A stretch of 64,000 nucleotides of DNA from assembly GCF_001696605.3 (NCBI RefSeq), contig NZ_CP031716.1:1674001-1738000 (forward strand), in the 5' to 3' direction. The notes beneath the pieces were generated by a model. That model saw nothing but the letters and a program-made list of their open reading frames with translations, was not told the DNA's origin and ran no database searches. The stretch comes from Acinetobacter wuhouensis (GTDB lineage Bacteria; Pseudomonadota; Gammaproteobacteria; Pseudomonadales; Moraxellaceae). Made by a program: the position numbers and the translations under genes. Each line of letters opens with the position of its first letter. The stretch's first letter is position 1. This document shows positions 38,289 through 47,019 of this stretch, in pieces.

Positions 38289-38630
38289 TTATAAAGATAT
38301 ATATGTATAAACCACACCATACGCCAAAGCCGCAGTCAACGTCGCTAAAACAATACGTTTAAATTTAAAATATAATCCAGTCAGAACGATAAAACCAACC
38401 AACATGGCAAAACTTTTATTCGGTGTTTCTATTAATGGTGGAAGTGTTGCAACAACAAGCATCGAACTGATCGCAGCGATTCCGATACTGCCTAAAGCGA
38501 TTTTTAGCCAAGTCGCACCACGATTCTGAGTGTTTTTTTTGCTTTTTTGAATCACATAAAATGGACCAAAGCGCGATGCAAAATTTGCAATACCGACCAA
38601 GATCCCCACTAAAATAATCTGTAGATCCAT
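38289..38630 (-). CDS. azlD: AzlD-type branched-chain amino-acid transport protein
   Basis: A 113-residue protein with four membrane helices, the small subunit of AzlCD-type exporters of branched-chain amino acids. AzlD-type landmarks are the N-terminal QIILVGILVGIANFASRFGPF and the helix GSIGIAAISSMLVVATLPPL. It lies 1 nt after azlC. Substrate is inferred from the family. Confidence 0.88.
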   Translation of the reverse strand: MDLQIILVGILVGIANFASRFGPFYVIQKSKKNTQNRGATWLKIALGSIGIAAISSMLVVATLPPLIETPNKSFAMLVGFIVLTGLYFKFKRIVLATLTAALAYGVVYTYISL

Positions 38631-38631
38631 G

Positions 38632-39369
38632 TTAAATACTCACTTCATCATGTTGTTTTAAAACATAATGCTTAAATAACCCTGCTAAAATACCTGATGT
38701 AATGCCAATAAAAATCGCAGCAGACATATTGATGAAATAGCACGCCAAAGCAGAAACAATCAAAGATACTGCAACGACAAAAGTATGCTTTTTCTCAAAG
38801 GCAGCAAGTAAGAAACTTAAGAACAGTGCAGGAAGTAGGAAGTCTAAAGCAGCTTGTAGGAATTGAGGTAAATCACTGACTTGGTCGGCAAATAAACCAC
38901 CTAAAAAAGAACCCAATGCCCAAGATAACCAACTAAAAAGACTTAAGCCGAGCATCCAAGATTCAGACCATTCCTGACGTCTTTGCGAAAGTTTGATCAT
39001 TCCTGCGGCAAAAACCTCATCGGTCAAACCCCAAGACCAGATTGCAGTTTTCTTTAAATTTAAACGATCTTGAATCAGATTTTGCAAGGCTGGACCATAG
39101 AGTACATGCCGAATATCTAAAGCGATGACGGTCAAAGCTGTCATCCAGATCGAAGTCCCACTACCGAGTAAAGCAACAACAAGGAATTGACTCGCACCCG
39201 CATACATAGAACAAGAGAGGAATAAAGCTTCCCAAGCACTAAAACCAAATTGAGTTGCAGAAACGCCGAAGGCAAAAGAAACGGGGAGGTAAGTAAAAAT
39301 AATAGCTTGACTATCTTTAGCACCTTGCCAAAAGCCAGCAGTTTGAACTGGAGGATTGTGCTCGGACAC
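38632..39369 (-). CDS. azlC: AzlC-type branched-chain amino-acid permease
   Basis: The large subunit of the AzlCD exporter, about 245 residues with eight predicted helices. It contains the family motifs FWQGAKDSQAIIFTYLPVSF, SCSMYAGASQFLVVALL, IALDIRHVLYGPALQNL and LTDEVFAAG. I take a GTG at 39369 as start (AGGTG ribosome site just upstream). The longer frame from 39441 would overlap the divergent lipoprotein promoter and lacks family resemblance. It is transcribed with azlD. Confidence 0.87.
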   Translation of the reverse strand: MSEHNPPVQTAGFWQGAKDSQAIIFTYLPVSFAFGVSATQFGFSAWEALFLSCSMYAGASQFLVVALLGSGTSIWMTALTVIALDIRHVLYGPALQNLIQDRLNLKKTAIWSWGLTDEVFAAGMIKLSQRRQEWSESWMLGLSLFSWLSWALGSFLGGLFADQVSDLPQFLQAALDFLLPALFLSFLLAAFEKKHTFVVAVSLIVSALACYFINMSAAIFIGITSGILAGLFKHYVLKQHDEVSI

Positions 39370-39472
39370 AGGACACCTAAAACGCAGAATAAAACAAAAG
39401 GTAAATTCAAGATTGAGTATTCTACCTGAATTTACTAGCATAGTACCGAATTGTTTAAGTAGGCGTAACTTT

Positions 39473-39955
39473 ATGTTCGCAAATCAGTCGAAATTATTAT
39501 TGAGTATCGCTTTGATTCTCACTGGATTGAGTTTACAAGCATGTGGTAATTCATCTGACGAAGCAAAACCTAAATATGAAGTAAAACCTGCACCTAAACT
39601 GACCAATGACGCGACCGCCTACGCCAATGCGGCGTGGAAACTCATTAACGAAGTCGATCCTTTTGTTTATCGTAAACAATTGAATCTGATTGAAAATAAT
39701 GTCAGAAAACCAGTTCGCAAGTTAAGTACAGATTGGCGTATCAATGTAAAAATGACTGATTCAGTGACTGAAGGTAAATATGCTTTATGTCGAAAAGCAC
39801 TAACCAGCTTAGACACATGGGCGCGCTCAACACTTGAAAAAGATAAGCAAATGCAGAAAAATCAACTTAATTACGAGCGTGATAAAGCACAGTGTAAAGA
39901 GGCGATTGATAATCCAAGTCTTGGCAATACAAAGGCGAATAATAATCTTTTCTAA
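39473..39955 (+). CDS. Small lipoprotein of unknown function
   Basis: A 160-residue predicted lipoprotein that starts at the ATG encoding MFANQSKLLLSIALI. The lipobox is SLQAC (Cys24), and an AGTAGG ribosome site is 9 nt upstream. The longer open frame from 39356 lacks a ribosome site. The mature part is basic and probably helical, with two Cys around CRKAL and QCKEAI. It diverges from azlC. A strong hairpin follows. Function unknown. Confidence 0.8.
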   Translation: MFANQSKLLLSIALILTGLSLQACGNSSDEAKPKYEVKPAPKLTNDATAYANAAWKLINEVDPFVYRKQLNLIENNVRKPVRKLSTDWRINVKMTDSVTEGKYALCRKALTSLDTWARSTLEKDKQMQKNQLNYERDKAQCKEAIDNPSLGNTKANNNLF

Positions 39956-40004
39956 TAGACTGGTTCTTAGCTTCTAAGAGTAAAGCATTTAAGATTAAAT
40001 TAGC

Positions 40005-40035
40005 AAAATGGCGAGTCATTCAACTCGCCATTTTT
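40005..40035. terminator. Terminator shared by two convergent genes
   Basis: AAAATGGCGAGT with ACTCGCCATTTT, a perfect 12-bp stem, loop CATTCA, then T residues. It lies between the plus-strand lipoprotein gene and the minus-strand Ala/Lys-rich gene. Confidence 0.9.
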
Positions 40036-40076
40036 GTATTAGCATGTTTTTAATTGAAAATCTGTAAATCTAAAAC

Positions 40077-40571
40077 TTATGGTTTTAAAGGATTCGTTGT
40101 CGCAGTTTTAACTGCTTTATCTTTTGCAGCTACAGTTTTTGCTTTCTCTGCTTCTAGTTTGGCTTTAGCTGTGTCAGCTTTGGCTTTTGCATCAGCTTTG
40201 GCTTTTGCATCAGCTTTAGCTTTTGCAGCGGCATCTGCTTTTGCTACGGCTTGAGTTGGTTTCTCTGTAATCGCCTTAGTCGTCGTGGTTGCTTTATCTT
40301 TAGCAGCTGTTGCGTCAGCTTTTGCATTAGATGCGACTTGATTTGGTTTTTCAGCAACAGCTTTAGTGGCAGTCGTTGCTTTGTCTTTAGCTGTCGTTGC
40401 ATCTGTTTTAGCTTTTGTTGCTGCCGCAGCACCAGATACTGGAACGCATTTTCCGCCTTTATGATTCGGCCCCGTACCGCCAACCAATGTCGTACCTTTA
40501 GGACATGCAAAAGCAGAAGCGCTAAGTACAGTAAATAATCCAGCTGTGATGTATGTTGTGATTTTTTTCAT
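40077..40571 (-). CDS. Exported Ala/Lys-rich repeat protein
   Basis: A protein of about 164 residues after choosing the ATG at MKKITTYITAGLFTV. It has a signal peptide ending at AFA, then a CPKGTT...GGKC segment that may close a disulfide. The rest is low-complexity Ala/Lys/Thr helix. It includes a roughly 40-residue imperfect duplication (TTAKDKATTATKAVAEKP and TAAKDKATTTTKAITEKP) and heptad-like AKAKADAKAKADAK repeats. Such sequences often form extended coils in the envelope. No family or function is recognised. The repeat DNA is a candidate for length variation between strains. Confidence 0.7.
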   Translation of the reverse strand: MKKITTYITAGLFTVLSASAFACPKGTTLVGGTGPNHKGGKCVPVSGAAAATKAKTDATTAKDKATTATKAVAEKPNQVASNAKADATAAKDKATTTTKAITEKPTQAVAKADAAAKAKADAKAKADAKAKADTAKAKLEAEKAKTVAAKDKAVKTATTNPLKP

Positions 40572-40884
40572 TCGTTTCAACTTGTTTTTTGATGGCATTA
40601 GCGCCTAATGAGAATGTAATATTTTGAAGAATATTTGAAAAGAGGGTAATCGTGAATTAAAGCAGTAATTTATAGGATTAATGCATCTTTTTTTATCTTT
40701 TAATGTTGAATTAAGTAATAGTTTTGAAGTCACCAATTTATTGTTTTATATTTTACACGGACTTATACCAAGATATTTATGCTGTGATATACAGTCATTT
40801 TTATATTTAAAATAATGGTTTAGCTTAGATGGAGTGGATAGATAAGCACTTACAGTAAAACAGAAATATTGTACCCAAAGATAT

Positions 40885-41580
40885 TTAATCATGATGTTGC
40901 GCAATCTGATAAAGCTGTTCAATATTTAAAATTTCAATTTTTTTAAATGCAATTTTTAAAATGCCTTGTTGTTCAAGGGCATGTAACTCTTGGTTAATGG
41001 TTTGTCTGGAACATTTCAGCATCAGTGCCAATTGCTCTTGGGATAGGTGAATGGTGTTATTTTCGATCTGTACGTGATTACCATAGCCATTTAAAATAAA
41101 GACAAGGCGTTGTGCCAAACGTTGTTGAATGTGTTGAGTCTGAATTGAAATTAATTCTAAAAATGCCAAGCGTAGCTTTTGGCTGGTGAGCTGAGCGATA
41201 TGAAACCAAAACTGCGGATTGTCGTTGAGCATATTTTGAATGGCATGATCAGGGATTTGCAAAATTCTACAAGTTGTCACTGCAATGGCATCATGCGATC
41301 TCGGCTGTTGATCGACGAGAGAAATTTCCCCAAACCACATAATCGGTTCAACAATAGCAGCGACAGATTCATTGCCCTCAATATCGATATAGCCTAAGCG
41401 AACACGACCTTCTAAAACTGCATAAATTCCATTGAAAGCATCACCAGATCTAAAAATCGCTTGGTCACGTTCATAACTTTGATATGCAGAATGTTGCTGA
41501 ATAAACTGTTGAAATAATTCAGGCAGTTGCGAATACCATAAATTATTATTGAGTAATTCAATATCCTTTGAATTCAGCAC
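40885..41580 (-). CDS. Crp/Fnr family transcriptional regulator
   Basis: A 231-residue regulator with an N-terminal cyclic-nucleotide-binding-type beta barrel (AIFRSGDAFNGIYAVLEGRV, MWFGEISLVDQQPRSHDA) and a C-terminal winged helix-turn-helix (LSQEQLALMLKCSRQTINQE). No Cys cluster like that of Fnr is seen. The PRSHDA segment is close to, but not the same as, the RTA/S phosphate-contact motif of Crp, so cAMP binding is uncertain. It is divergent from the Mpo1-like gene, which could be a target. Targets unknown. Confidence 0.88.
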   Translation of the reverse strand: MLNSKDIELLNNNLWYSQLPELFQQFIQQHSAYQSYERDQAIFRSGDAFNGIYAVLEGRVRLGYIDIEGNESVAAIVEPIMWFGEISLVDQQPRSHDAIAVTTCRILQIPDHAIQNMLNDNPQFWFHIAQLTSQKLRLAFLELISIQTQHIQQRLAQRLVFILNGYGNHVQIENNTIHLSQEQLALMLKCSRQTINQELHALEQQGILKIAFKKIEILNIEQLYQIAQHHD

Positions 41581-41702
41581 AACTCATCCTTTTAATTTTT
41601 GATTACTTCAGGGCTTAAAATATCGTATTTGTCAGCTAGCCGACAACTTATAACTTGAAATTTTTATATAGTTAAAACATTAATCGAACAAGGATGTAGT
41701 AA

Positions 41703-42245
41703 ATGACCAAGCTAGAACAACTATTAAGCCAATATGCGGCATATCATTTAGATCATAAAAATGTACTGACGCATTTCATTGGTATTCCGATGATTGTATT
41801 TTCAATCATGTGCTTAACTGCAAGAGCTGGCTTTTTGGTGTCAGGTTTTGAAATAACACTCGCCTTAATTTTATTGTTTTTAAGCGTGATTTATTATTTT
41901 AGCCTAGATAAAGCCTTAGGTTTACTCATGTTGGTGATTTATGCGATTGCCTATCCATTTGCGTATAAAATTGCACAATTGGGCATGGGCGCTTGGTTAA
42001 CAATCAGTATAGGAACTTTTGTGGTGGGTTGGGTTTTTCAATTCGTGGGACATTTCTATGAAAAGAAAAAGCCTGCATTTGTCGATGATCTTGTTGGTCT
42101 AGCAATTGGTCCATTATTTGTTTTGGCTGAAGCTGTATTTTTATTGGGTTTCCGTAAAGATCTACAAGCTAAAATGTTAGAAGAGGCAAGACAGCAACGC
42201 CGTGCAATGGATGAAAAGTCATTACACACAGTGCATGCTAAATAA
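41703..42245 (+). CDS. Mpo1-like/DUF962 membrane protein
   Basis: A 180-residue membrane protein of the Mpo1 (YGL010w) family. The yeast member is an Fe(II)-dependent dioxygenase acting on 2-hydroxy fatty acids. The conserved His motifs are visible: AAYHLDHKNVLTHFIGIP at the N-terminus and FVGHFYEKKKPA in the middle. At least four membrane helices. It is divergent from the Crp/Fnr regulator and followed by a hairpin terminator. Bacterial members are biochemically uncharacterised as far as I know. Confidence 0.88.
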   Translation: MTKLEQLLSQYAAYHLDHKNVLTHFIGIPMIVFSIMCLTARAGFLVSGFEITLALILLFLSVIYYFSLDKALGLLMLVIYAIAYPFAYKIAQLGMGAWLTISIGTFVVGWVFQFVGHFYEKKKPAFVDDLVGLAIGPLFVLAEAVFLLGFRKDLQAKMLEEARQQRRAMDEKSLHTVHAK

Positions 42246-42260
42246 AAAATTGAATTGAAT

Positions 42261-42290
42261 AAGCCTCTTTAAACTGATTTAAAGGGGCTT
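42261..42290 (+). terminator. Terminator of the Mpo1-like gene
   Basis: AAGCCTCTTTAAA pairs with TTTAAAGGGGCTT (one G-T pair), loop CTGA. The following T tract is weak. Confidence 0.7.
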
Positions 42291-42322
42291 ATTGATGCAC
42301 ATTTACTTATAGATCGGTTTAT

Positions 42323-42427
42323 TTAGAATACAAATTCTTTGAAGAATAAAATTAGTCCAAAGAAAAGGATTGAGATTCCGAGAGCGAATTTTAACCTTTT
42401 TAAGAATGGATGATTAAAGTTTGGCAT
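42323..42427 (-). CDS. Possible 34-residue membrane microprotein
   Basis: A short frame immediately downstream of sodA encodes a basic N-terminus (MPNFNHPFLKRLKF) followed by a hydrophobic helix (ALGISILFFGLILFF), then KEFVF. The composition is that of a single-span small membrane protein. No good ribosome site is visible, so expression might rely on coupling to sodA. Tentative. Confidence 0.3.
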   Translation of the reverse strand: MPNFNHPFLKRLKFALGISILFFGLILFFKEFVF

Positions 42428-42443
42428 GCTAGAGGTTGCTATT

Positions 42444-43055
42444 TCATCGTATAGCTTCTAAATAACGACGATTGACTTCTTGCCAATTCACCACATTAAA
42501 AAATGCGCCAATATATTCAGGACGACGGTTTTGATATTTTAAATAATAAGCATGTTCCCAGACATCCAAAGCTAGAATTGGTGTATTGCCATGCATTAAA
42601 GGTGAATCTTGGTTGGCACTACTTTCAACGATGATTTTCTTTTCAGGTGTAATACTCAACCATGCCCAGCCGCTACCAAAACGGGTTAAAGCAGCTTTGG
42701 TAAAAGCATCTTTAAAAGTATCAAATCCGCCTAATTCTTGCTCAATTGCCAGTGAAATTTGACCAACAGGTTGTCCACCACCTTGAGGGCTCATGATTGT
42801 CCAAAATAAACTGTGATTGGCATGTCCGCCGGCATTGTTGATTACATTGTTTTTAAGTTCAACAGGGACTTCATTGACTTTTTTTACCAGTTCTTCTACT
42901 GAAAGTTTTTCCCACTCAGTTCCTTCAATCGCAGCATTGATATTATTGATATAGGTTTGATGATGCTTAGTATGATGGATTTCCATTGTTTTTGTATCAA
43001 TGTTAGGTTCAAGTGCATCGTATGCATAAGGGAGTTGAGGAAGAGTATAAGCCAT
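42444..43055 (-). CDS. sodA: Superoxide dismutase, Mn-type
   Basis: A 203-residue Fe/Mn-family superoxide dismutase. The four metal ligands are present: His in [10 protein letters not shown], His in [10 protein letters not shown], and Asp and His in DVWEHAYY. The sequence [11 protein letters not shown] places the Gln of Mn-specific enzymes in the position where Fe-specific ones usually have another arrangement, so I assign Mn type. A near-perfect Fur box upstream suggests induction on iron limitation, as for sodA in other bacteria. Metal identity is an inference from signature residues. Confidence 0.92.
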   Translation of the reverse strand: MAYTLPQLPYAYDALEPNIDTKTMEIHHTKHHQTYINNINAAIEGTEWEKLSVEELVKKVNEVPVELKNNVINNAGGHANHSLFWTIMSPQGGGQPVGQISLAIEQELGGFDTFKDAFTKAALTRFGSGWAWLSITPEKKIIVESSANQDSPLMHGNTPILALDVWEHAYYLKYQNRRPEYIGAFFNVVNWQEVNRRYLEAIR

Positions 43056-43078
43056 TAAATTGAACCCTGTGTTTATTT

Positions 43079-43097
43079 GATAATGAGAATCATTATT
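43079..43097. promoter_or_regulatory. Fur box upstream of sodA
   Basis: GATAATGAGAATCATTATT matches the 19-bp Fur consensus at 17 positions and lies 24 nt upstream of the sodA ATG. Confidence 0.8.
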
Positions 43098-43219
43098 AAA
43101 TAAAAATTATGATTATGCAAATCTTTATCCTTTAGTTCGATACTGCTTAGTTTGAGCGGGCGTTGAATATTTTAAGTGAGCGAATACAGTATTTTGATTT
43201 TTAATGACTTTAAAATAAA

Positions 43220-43245
43220 AAAACCACCCTGATCAAGGATGGTTT
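43220..43245 (-). terminator. Terminator of ychF
   Basis: AAACCACCCT and AGGATGGTTT pair with one mismatch about 30 nt beyond the ychF stop, followed by T residues on the minus strand. Confidence 0.65.
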
Positions 43246-43269
43246 TGTTGAACTTAAATATTCGGAAAA

Positions 43270-44361
43270 TTACACATTAAAACGGAAGTGCAAAACGTCG
43301 CCATCTTGAACAACGTAAGTTTTACCTTCTAGACGCCATTTCCCAGCTTCTTTTGCGCCGTTTTCACCGTTGTATTGAACAAAGTCATCATAGGCTACAC
43401 ATTCAGCACGGATAAAGCCTTTTTCAAAATCAGTGTGAATTACACCAGCCGCTTGAGGAGCAGTTGCACCAATTTTTACAGTCCAAGCACGTACTTCTTG
43501 TACTCCAGCTGTAAAGTAAGTTTGTAGACCCAAAAGACCATATCCTGCACGAATGACCACGTTTAGACCTGGTTCTTCCATGCCCAAAGCTTCTAGGAAT
43601 TCAGCACGATCTTCATCTTCAAGTAATGAAATTTCAGCTTCGATTTGGTTGCAAAGTGGCACTACAATTGCATTTTCTTCAGCAGCTAACTTTTTCACAG
43701 CTTCTAAATGTGGGTTATTTTCAAAACCATCTTCAGCAACGTTCGCGATGTACATGGTTGGTTTTAAAGTCATTAAACCAAAACCACGAACCAATTTGCG
43801 TTCATCATCATCAAGGTCAGCGGCACGTGCAGGTTTACCTTCATCCAATAGTGGCTGAATTTTTTCTAAAACTGCTTTAACCGCAATCGCTTCTTTGTCG
43901 CCACCTTTTGCAGATTTTGTTAAACGTAACAAAGCTTTAGCAACAGCATCCAAATCTGCAAGTGCAAGTTCAGTATTGATGGTTGCGATGTCATCTAATG
44001 GATCAATTTTACCATTTACATGAATCACGTTTTCGTCTTCAAAACAACGAACCACATGTGCAATTGCATCTGTTTCACGGATATTCGCAAGGAATTGGTT
44101 ACCCAAACCTTCACCTTTAGATGCACCAGCTACTAAACCTGCAATATCAACGAATTCCATCGTTGTTGGAATCACACGTTGTGGTTTAACGATCTCAGTC
44201 AATTTGTCTAAACGTGGATCTGGAACTGGAACGATGCCTGTGTTTGGTTCAATGGTACAAAATGGGAAGTTTTCCGCAGCAATAGCAGCTTTAGTCAATG
44301 CATTGAAAAGTGTAGATTTACCCACGTTCGGCAAGCCGACAATACCGCAATTAAAACCCAT
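43270..44361 (-). CDS. ychF: Ribosome-binding ATPase YchF
   Basis: YchF/OLA1 is an Obg-related P-loop NTPase that prefers ATP and binds ribosomes. The 363-residue protein starts [20 protein letters not shown] (Walker A), which sets the start four codons after the first possible codon (GTG). It has the Walker B/G3 region [18 protein letters not shown], the atypical NAVED/NLCNQ-like base-contact strand ([10 protein letters not shown]), the TGS domain ([20 protein letters not shown]) and ends FRFNV. It is a single gene with its own terminator. Confidence 0.95.
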   Translation of the reverse strand: MGFNCGIVGLPNVGKSTLFNALTKAAIAAENFPFCTIEPNTGIVPVPDPRLDKLTEIVKPQRVIPTTMEFVDIAGLVAGASKGEGLGNQFLANIRETDAIAHVVRCFEDENVIHVNGKIDPLDDIATINTELALADLDAVAKALLRLTKSAKGGDKEAIAVKAVLEKIQPLLDEGKPARAADLDDDERKLVRGFGLMTLKPTMYIANVAEDGFENNPHLEAVKKLAAEENAIVVPLCNQIEAEISLLEDEDRAEFLEALGMEEPGLNVVIRAGYGLLGLQTYFTAGVQEVRAWTVKIGATAPQAAGVIHTDFEKGFIRAECVAYDDFVQYNGENGAKEAGKWRLEGKTYVVQDGDVLHFRFNV

Positions 44362-44443
44362 GAAATAACTCACAAAGTGTTATATAAAAATTGCCGATGA
44401 TTTTACATGAAAGCGATGATAAAGTCAGGTCTTAGACTTAAGA

Positions 44444-45154
44444 TTAAAATGAGTTATCTAAAAGTCTCACCAGATCTAATAGATCAGTTGCATGTAAATC
44501 ATTATCAACACACGGCGAAACGTCTTTAATTCTGGATGAACCAAATTCTAATGGTCTTTTAATATAAGCGGTATGCAAGCCACATTCACGTGCTGCTTCC
44601 AAGTCGGAATGATGTGCTGCAACCATCATGACTTGTTCAGGTCTGATATTAAGCAATTCAGCCACACCTAAATATGTCTTTGGTGAAGGTTTGTAGGCTC
44701 TAAAGTTTTCTGCTGAAAAAATATAATCCCAAGGTAACTTGGCATGTCTAGCCATATCAACCAAAAGACGAATATTTCCATTAGAAAGCGTACAAATAAT
44801 ATATTTTTCTTTGAGTTGTTCTAGAGCTTTGACCGAATCTTGCCATGGAACCAATCTATGCCATACATGATTTAAATGGATGATTTGCGCTTCACTCAAA
44901 CGATCGATTTTATATTGAATCAATAGGCTATCCAAAATCATGCGATGTAAATCATCAATCGAAGTCCAAGGTAATTCACCTGCAAGTACCTTATCCATAG
45001 CGGGACGGTAGCCAACACGCCAGTCCAGTGCAAATTGATTTGCATCAATTGCCAAATTCATTATTTCAATTTCTTGAACAATGGATGAATGCCAATCAAC
45101 AACAGTACCGAAAATATCGAATGCCAGAACTTTAATTTGACTGAAATCACGCAT
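44444..45154 (-). CDS. Haloacid dehalogenase type II-like HAD hydrolase
   Basis: A 236-residue HAD-superfamily protein. Motif I is AFDIFGTVVDWHSS with the nucleophile Asp, motif II the Thr/Ser of CTLSNGN, and motif III Lys in AYKPSPKTYLGVAE. The motif I form and the AAHHSDLEAARECGL loop are typical of (S)-2-haloacid dehalogenases. Whether it acts on haloacids or a phosphate ester cannot be settled. It stands alone between ychF and metI on the same strand. Confidence 0.85.
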   Translation of the reverse strand: MRDFSQIKVLAFDIFGTVVDWHSSIVQEIEIMNLAIDANQFALDWRVGYRPAMDKVLAGELPWTSIDDLHRMILDSLLIQYKIDRLSEAQIIHLNHVWHRLVPWQDSVKALEQLKEKYIICTLSNGNIRLLVDMARHAKLPWDYIFSAENFRAYKPSPKTYLGVAELLNIRPEQVMMVAAHHSDLEAARECGLHTAYIKRPLEFGSSRIKDVSPCVDNDLHATDLLDLVRLLDNSF

Positions 45155-45263
45155 AGCGGAATACCCAATTTTTATTATTCATGGTTTTTATAATTTGTTT
45201 TGAACAATTTGCATATAGTGAGAGGCATTTGTTTTTAATCTGTTCACTATTTCAACGTAAAAT

Positions 45264-45291
45264 AATTGCCCAACTTTCGAGTTAGGCAATT
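45264..45291 (-). terminator. Terminator of the organosulfur operon
   Basis: AATTGCC-AAC and GTT-GGCAATT pair (one bulge on each side) around TTTCGA, 7 nt after the metI stop codon. Confidence 0.7.
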
Positions 45292-45297
45292 TGGATT

Positions 45298-45957
45298 CTA
45301 TATTTTTCGTTTATCCAACTGACTCGCTAAACTATCTCCAAAAGCTTGTACGAGCATGACGAGTGCAACCAAAACCACGATCACTGCAAACATGATTTGC
45401 ATATCAAAACGTTGGTATCCGTAGCGATAGGCAATATCACCCAAGCCACCTGCACCAATAGCACCGGCAATCGCAGAAGAGTTAATCATGGTCACGATGG
45501 TGACAGTAAAACCAGCAACAATTCCAGGTAAAGCTTCAGGCAGAAGGACATGCCAAATGATTTGTTTGCGATTACAACCCATCGCTTGAGCAGCTTCAAT
45601 CAGACCTTGATCAACTTCCCGTAGACTGACTTCTGCGATACGTGCAAAGAAAGGCGTTGCAGCTAAAGTCAGTGGAACGACTGCTGCCCAAACTCCATAA
45701 CTTGTTCCGACAATCCAACGTGTAAGCGGAATCAGCGCAACCATTAAAATCAAAAAAGGGACAGAACGCGTGATGTTAATTACTGTACCAAGTGCATGAT
45801 TAATTTTTTTGGAGGGATAAATGCCTTGCTCAGAGGTATTGACCAATATAACAGCCAAAGGTAAACCAATTAAAAAGGCAACTACGGCAGACACGCCAAC
45901 CATGATTAAAGTATCAATCGTACCTGTCAGTAATAAATCAATGAGTTGGTCTTGCAT
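45298..45957 (-). CDS. metI: MetI-type ABC transporter permease
   Basis: The permease of a MetNIQ methionine or organosulfur importer, 219 residues with five helices. The ATPase-contact (EAA) loop reads EAAQAMGCNRKQIIWHVLLP. The start is placed at the ATG encoding MQDQLIDLL, with GAGGT 8 nt upstream. The frame overlaps the 3' end of metN by about 20 nt, so the two are translationally coupled. Last gene of the operon. In this operon the cargo may be a sulfur compound other than methionine. Confidence 0.9.
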   Translation of the reverse strand: MQDQLIDLLLTGTIDTLIMVGVSAVVAFLIGLPLAVILVNTSEQGIYPSKKINHALGTVINITRSVPFLILMVALIPLTRWIVGTSYGVWAAVVPLTLAATPFFARIAEVSLREVDQGLIEAAQAMGCNRKQIIWHVLLPEALPGIVAGFTVTIVTMINSSAIAGAIGAGGLGDIAYRYGYQRFDMQIMFAVIVVLVALVMLVQAFGDSLASQLDKRKI

Positions 45958-47008
45958 AGCCGAGTACCTCAATTTGCGCAATGTAATGTTTTAGTTTTTC
46001 TTGTAGATGTTGAATGTCGAGATCTGTTTGAGCAGTCCCAACAATGAGTGTTCCAATCAAATGCCCTTGAATGCTGTCAATATGGCTTTGATATAAATGC
46101 ACAGAATGATCAAATGCCTGAAAGACTTGAGTTAAATCAGGTGAATGTTTCGGATCAGTTTCATAACGAAGTTTGACAATGCTATGTGTTGAATCATTGT
46201 GCAGTTCACGATTCACTTGAAACGGTAAATCCAATTGTTCTAAGTTCAATAATTCCTGCGTGATTTTTTGCTGTGGCTGTGAAAATACCGACCACACTTG
46301 CCCCGATTCAACAATTTCACCATGTTCAATCACCACGACTTGATCGCAAATTTCACGAATAACTTGCATTTCATGGGTAATTAAAACAATGGTAATCCCT
46401 AATTCTCGATTGATTTTTTTCAATAAAGACAGCACCACTGAGGTGCTTTCAGGGTCAAGCGCAGAAGTCGCTTCATCACAAAGTAAAATCTCAGGATGAT
46501 GCACCAAAGCGCGAGCAATCCCAACACGTTGTTTTTGTCCGCCAGACAATTGAGCAGGGTAGTTATTGGCTTTACTGTCCAAACCGACCAGTGTGAGCGC
46601 TTCATTCACACGTGTTTCGATTTCAGCTTTATTCACATGCGCTATTTTTAAAGGCAGTGCAACATTTTCCCAAACAGTTTTGGCTGACATGAGATTGAAA
46701 TGCTGAAAAATCATGCCAATTTTTTGACGCGTTTGAATCAATTCAGCATGACTCAATTCCGCTAAATTCTGTTGATGAATATGAATACTGCCCTCGGAAA
46801 TACTTTCCAAACCATTTAAGGTGCGAATCAGTGATGATTTTCCTGCACCACTTTTACCGATGATGCCGAAAATCTTGCCTTGTGGGATATCGAGGTTGAT
46901 GTTTTTCAGTGCATGAGTTTGTTGATTTTGCCCATCATAATATTTATTGAGATCTCGAATTTTAATATGAGGGACTGAAAAATCGACCTGTGAGCCGAAG
47001 CTAACCAT
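45938..47008 (-). CDS. metN: MetN-type ABC transporter ATP-binding protein
   Basis: The ATPase of the MetNI importer, 356 residues. Walker A is GIIGKSGAGKSSLIRTLNG, the signature motif is QLSGGQKQRVGIARAL, and Walker B is LLCDEATSALDPEST. A C-terminal NIL domain (HLIGTLIVGTAQTDLDIQHL) is present; in E. coli it binds methionine to inhibit transport, so feedback control is likely. Start at the ATG with AAGGAG 7 nt upstream; the longer frame to 47041 lacks a site. It lies 11 nt after metQ. Confidence 0.93.
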   Translation of the reverse strand: MVSFGSQVDFSVPHIKIRDLNKYYDGQNQQTHALKNINLDIPQGKIFGIIGKSGAGKSSLIRTLNGLESISEGSIHIHQQNLAELSHAELIQTRQKIGMIFQHFNLMSAKTVWENVALPLKIAHVNKAEIETRVNEALTLVGLDSKANNYPAQLSGGQKQRVGIARALVHHPEILLCDEATSALDPESTSVVLSLLKKINRELGITIVLITHEMQVIREICDQVVVIEHGEIVESGQVWSVFSQPQQKITQELLNLEQLDLPFQVNRELHNDSTHSIVKLRYETDPKHSPDLTQVFQAFDHSVHLYQSHIDSIQGHLIGTLIVGTAQTDLDIQHLQEKLKHYIAQIEVLGYARPTH

Positions 47009-47019
47009 GTTTATTCTCC

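Noticed and set aside
40251..40538. Frames opposite the Ala/Lys-rich gene
   Set aside because: Cys- and Phe-rich translations arise from the complement of Ala/Lys codon repeats.
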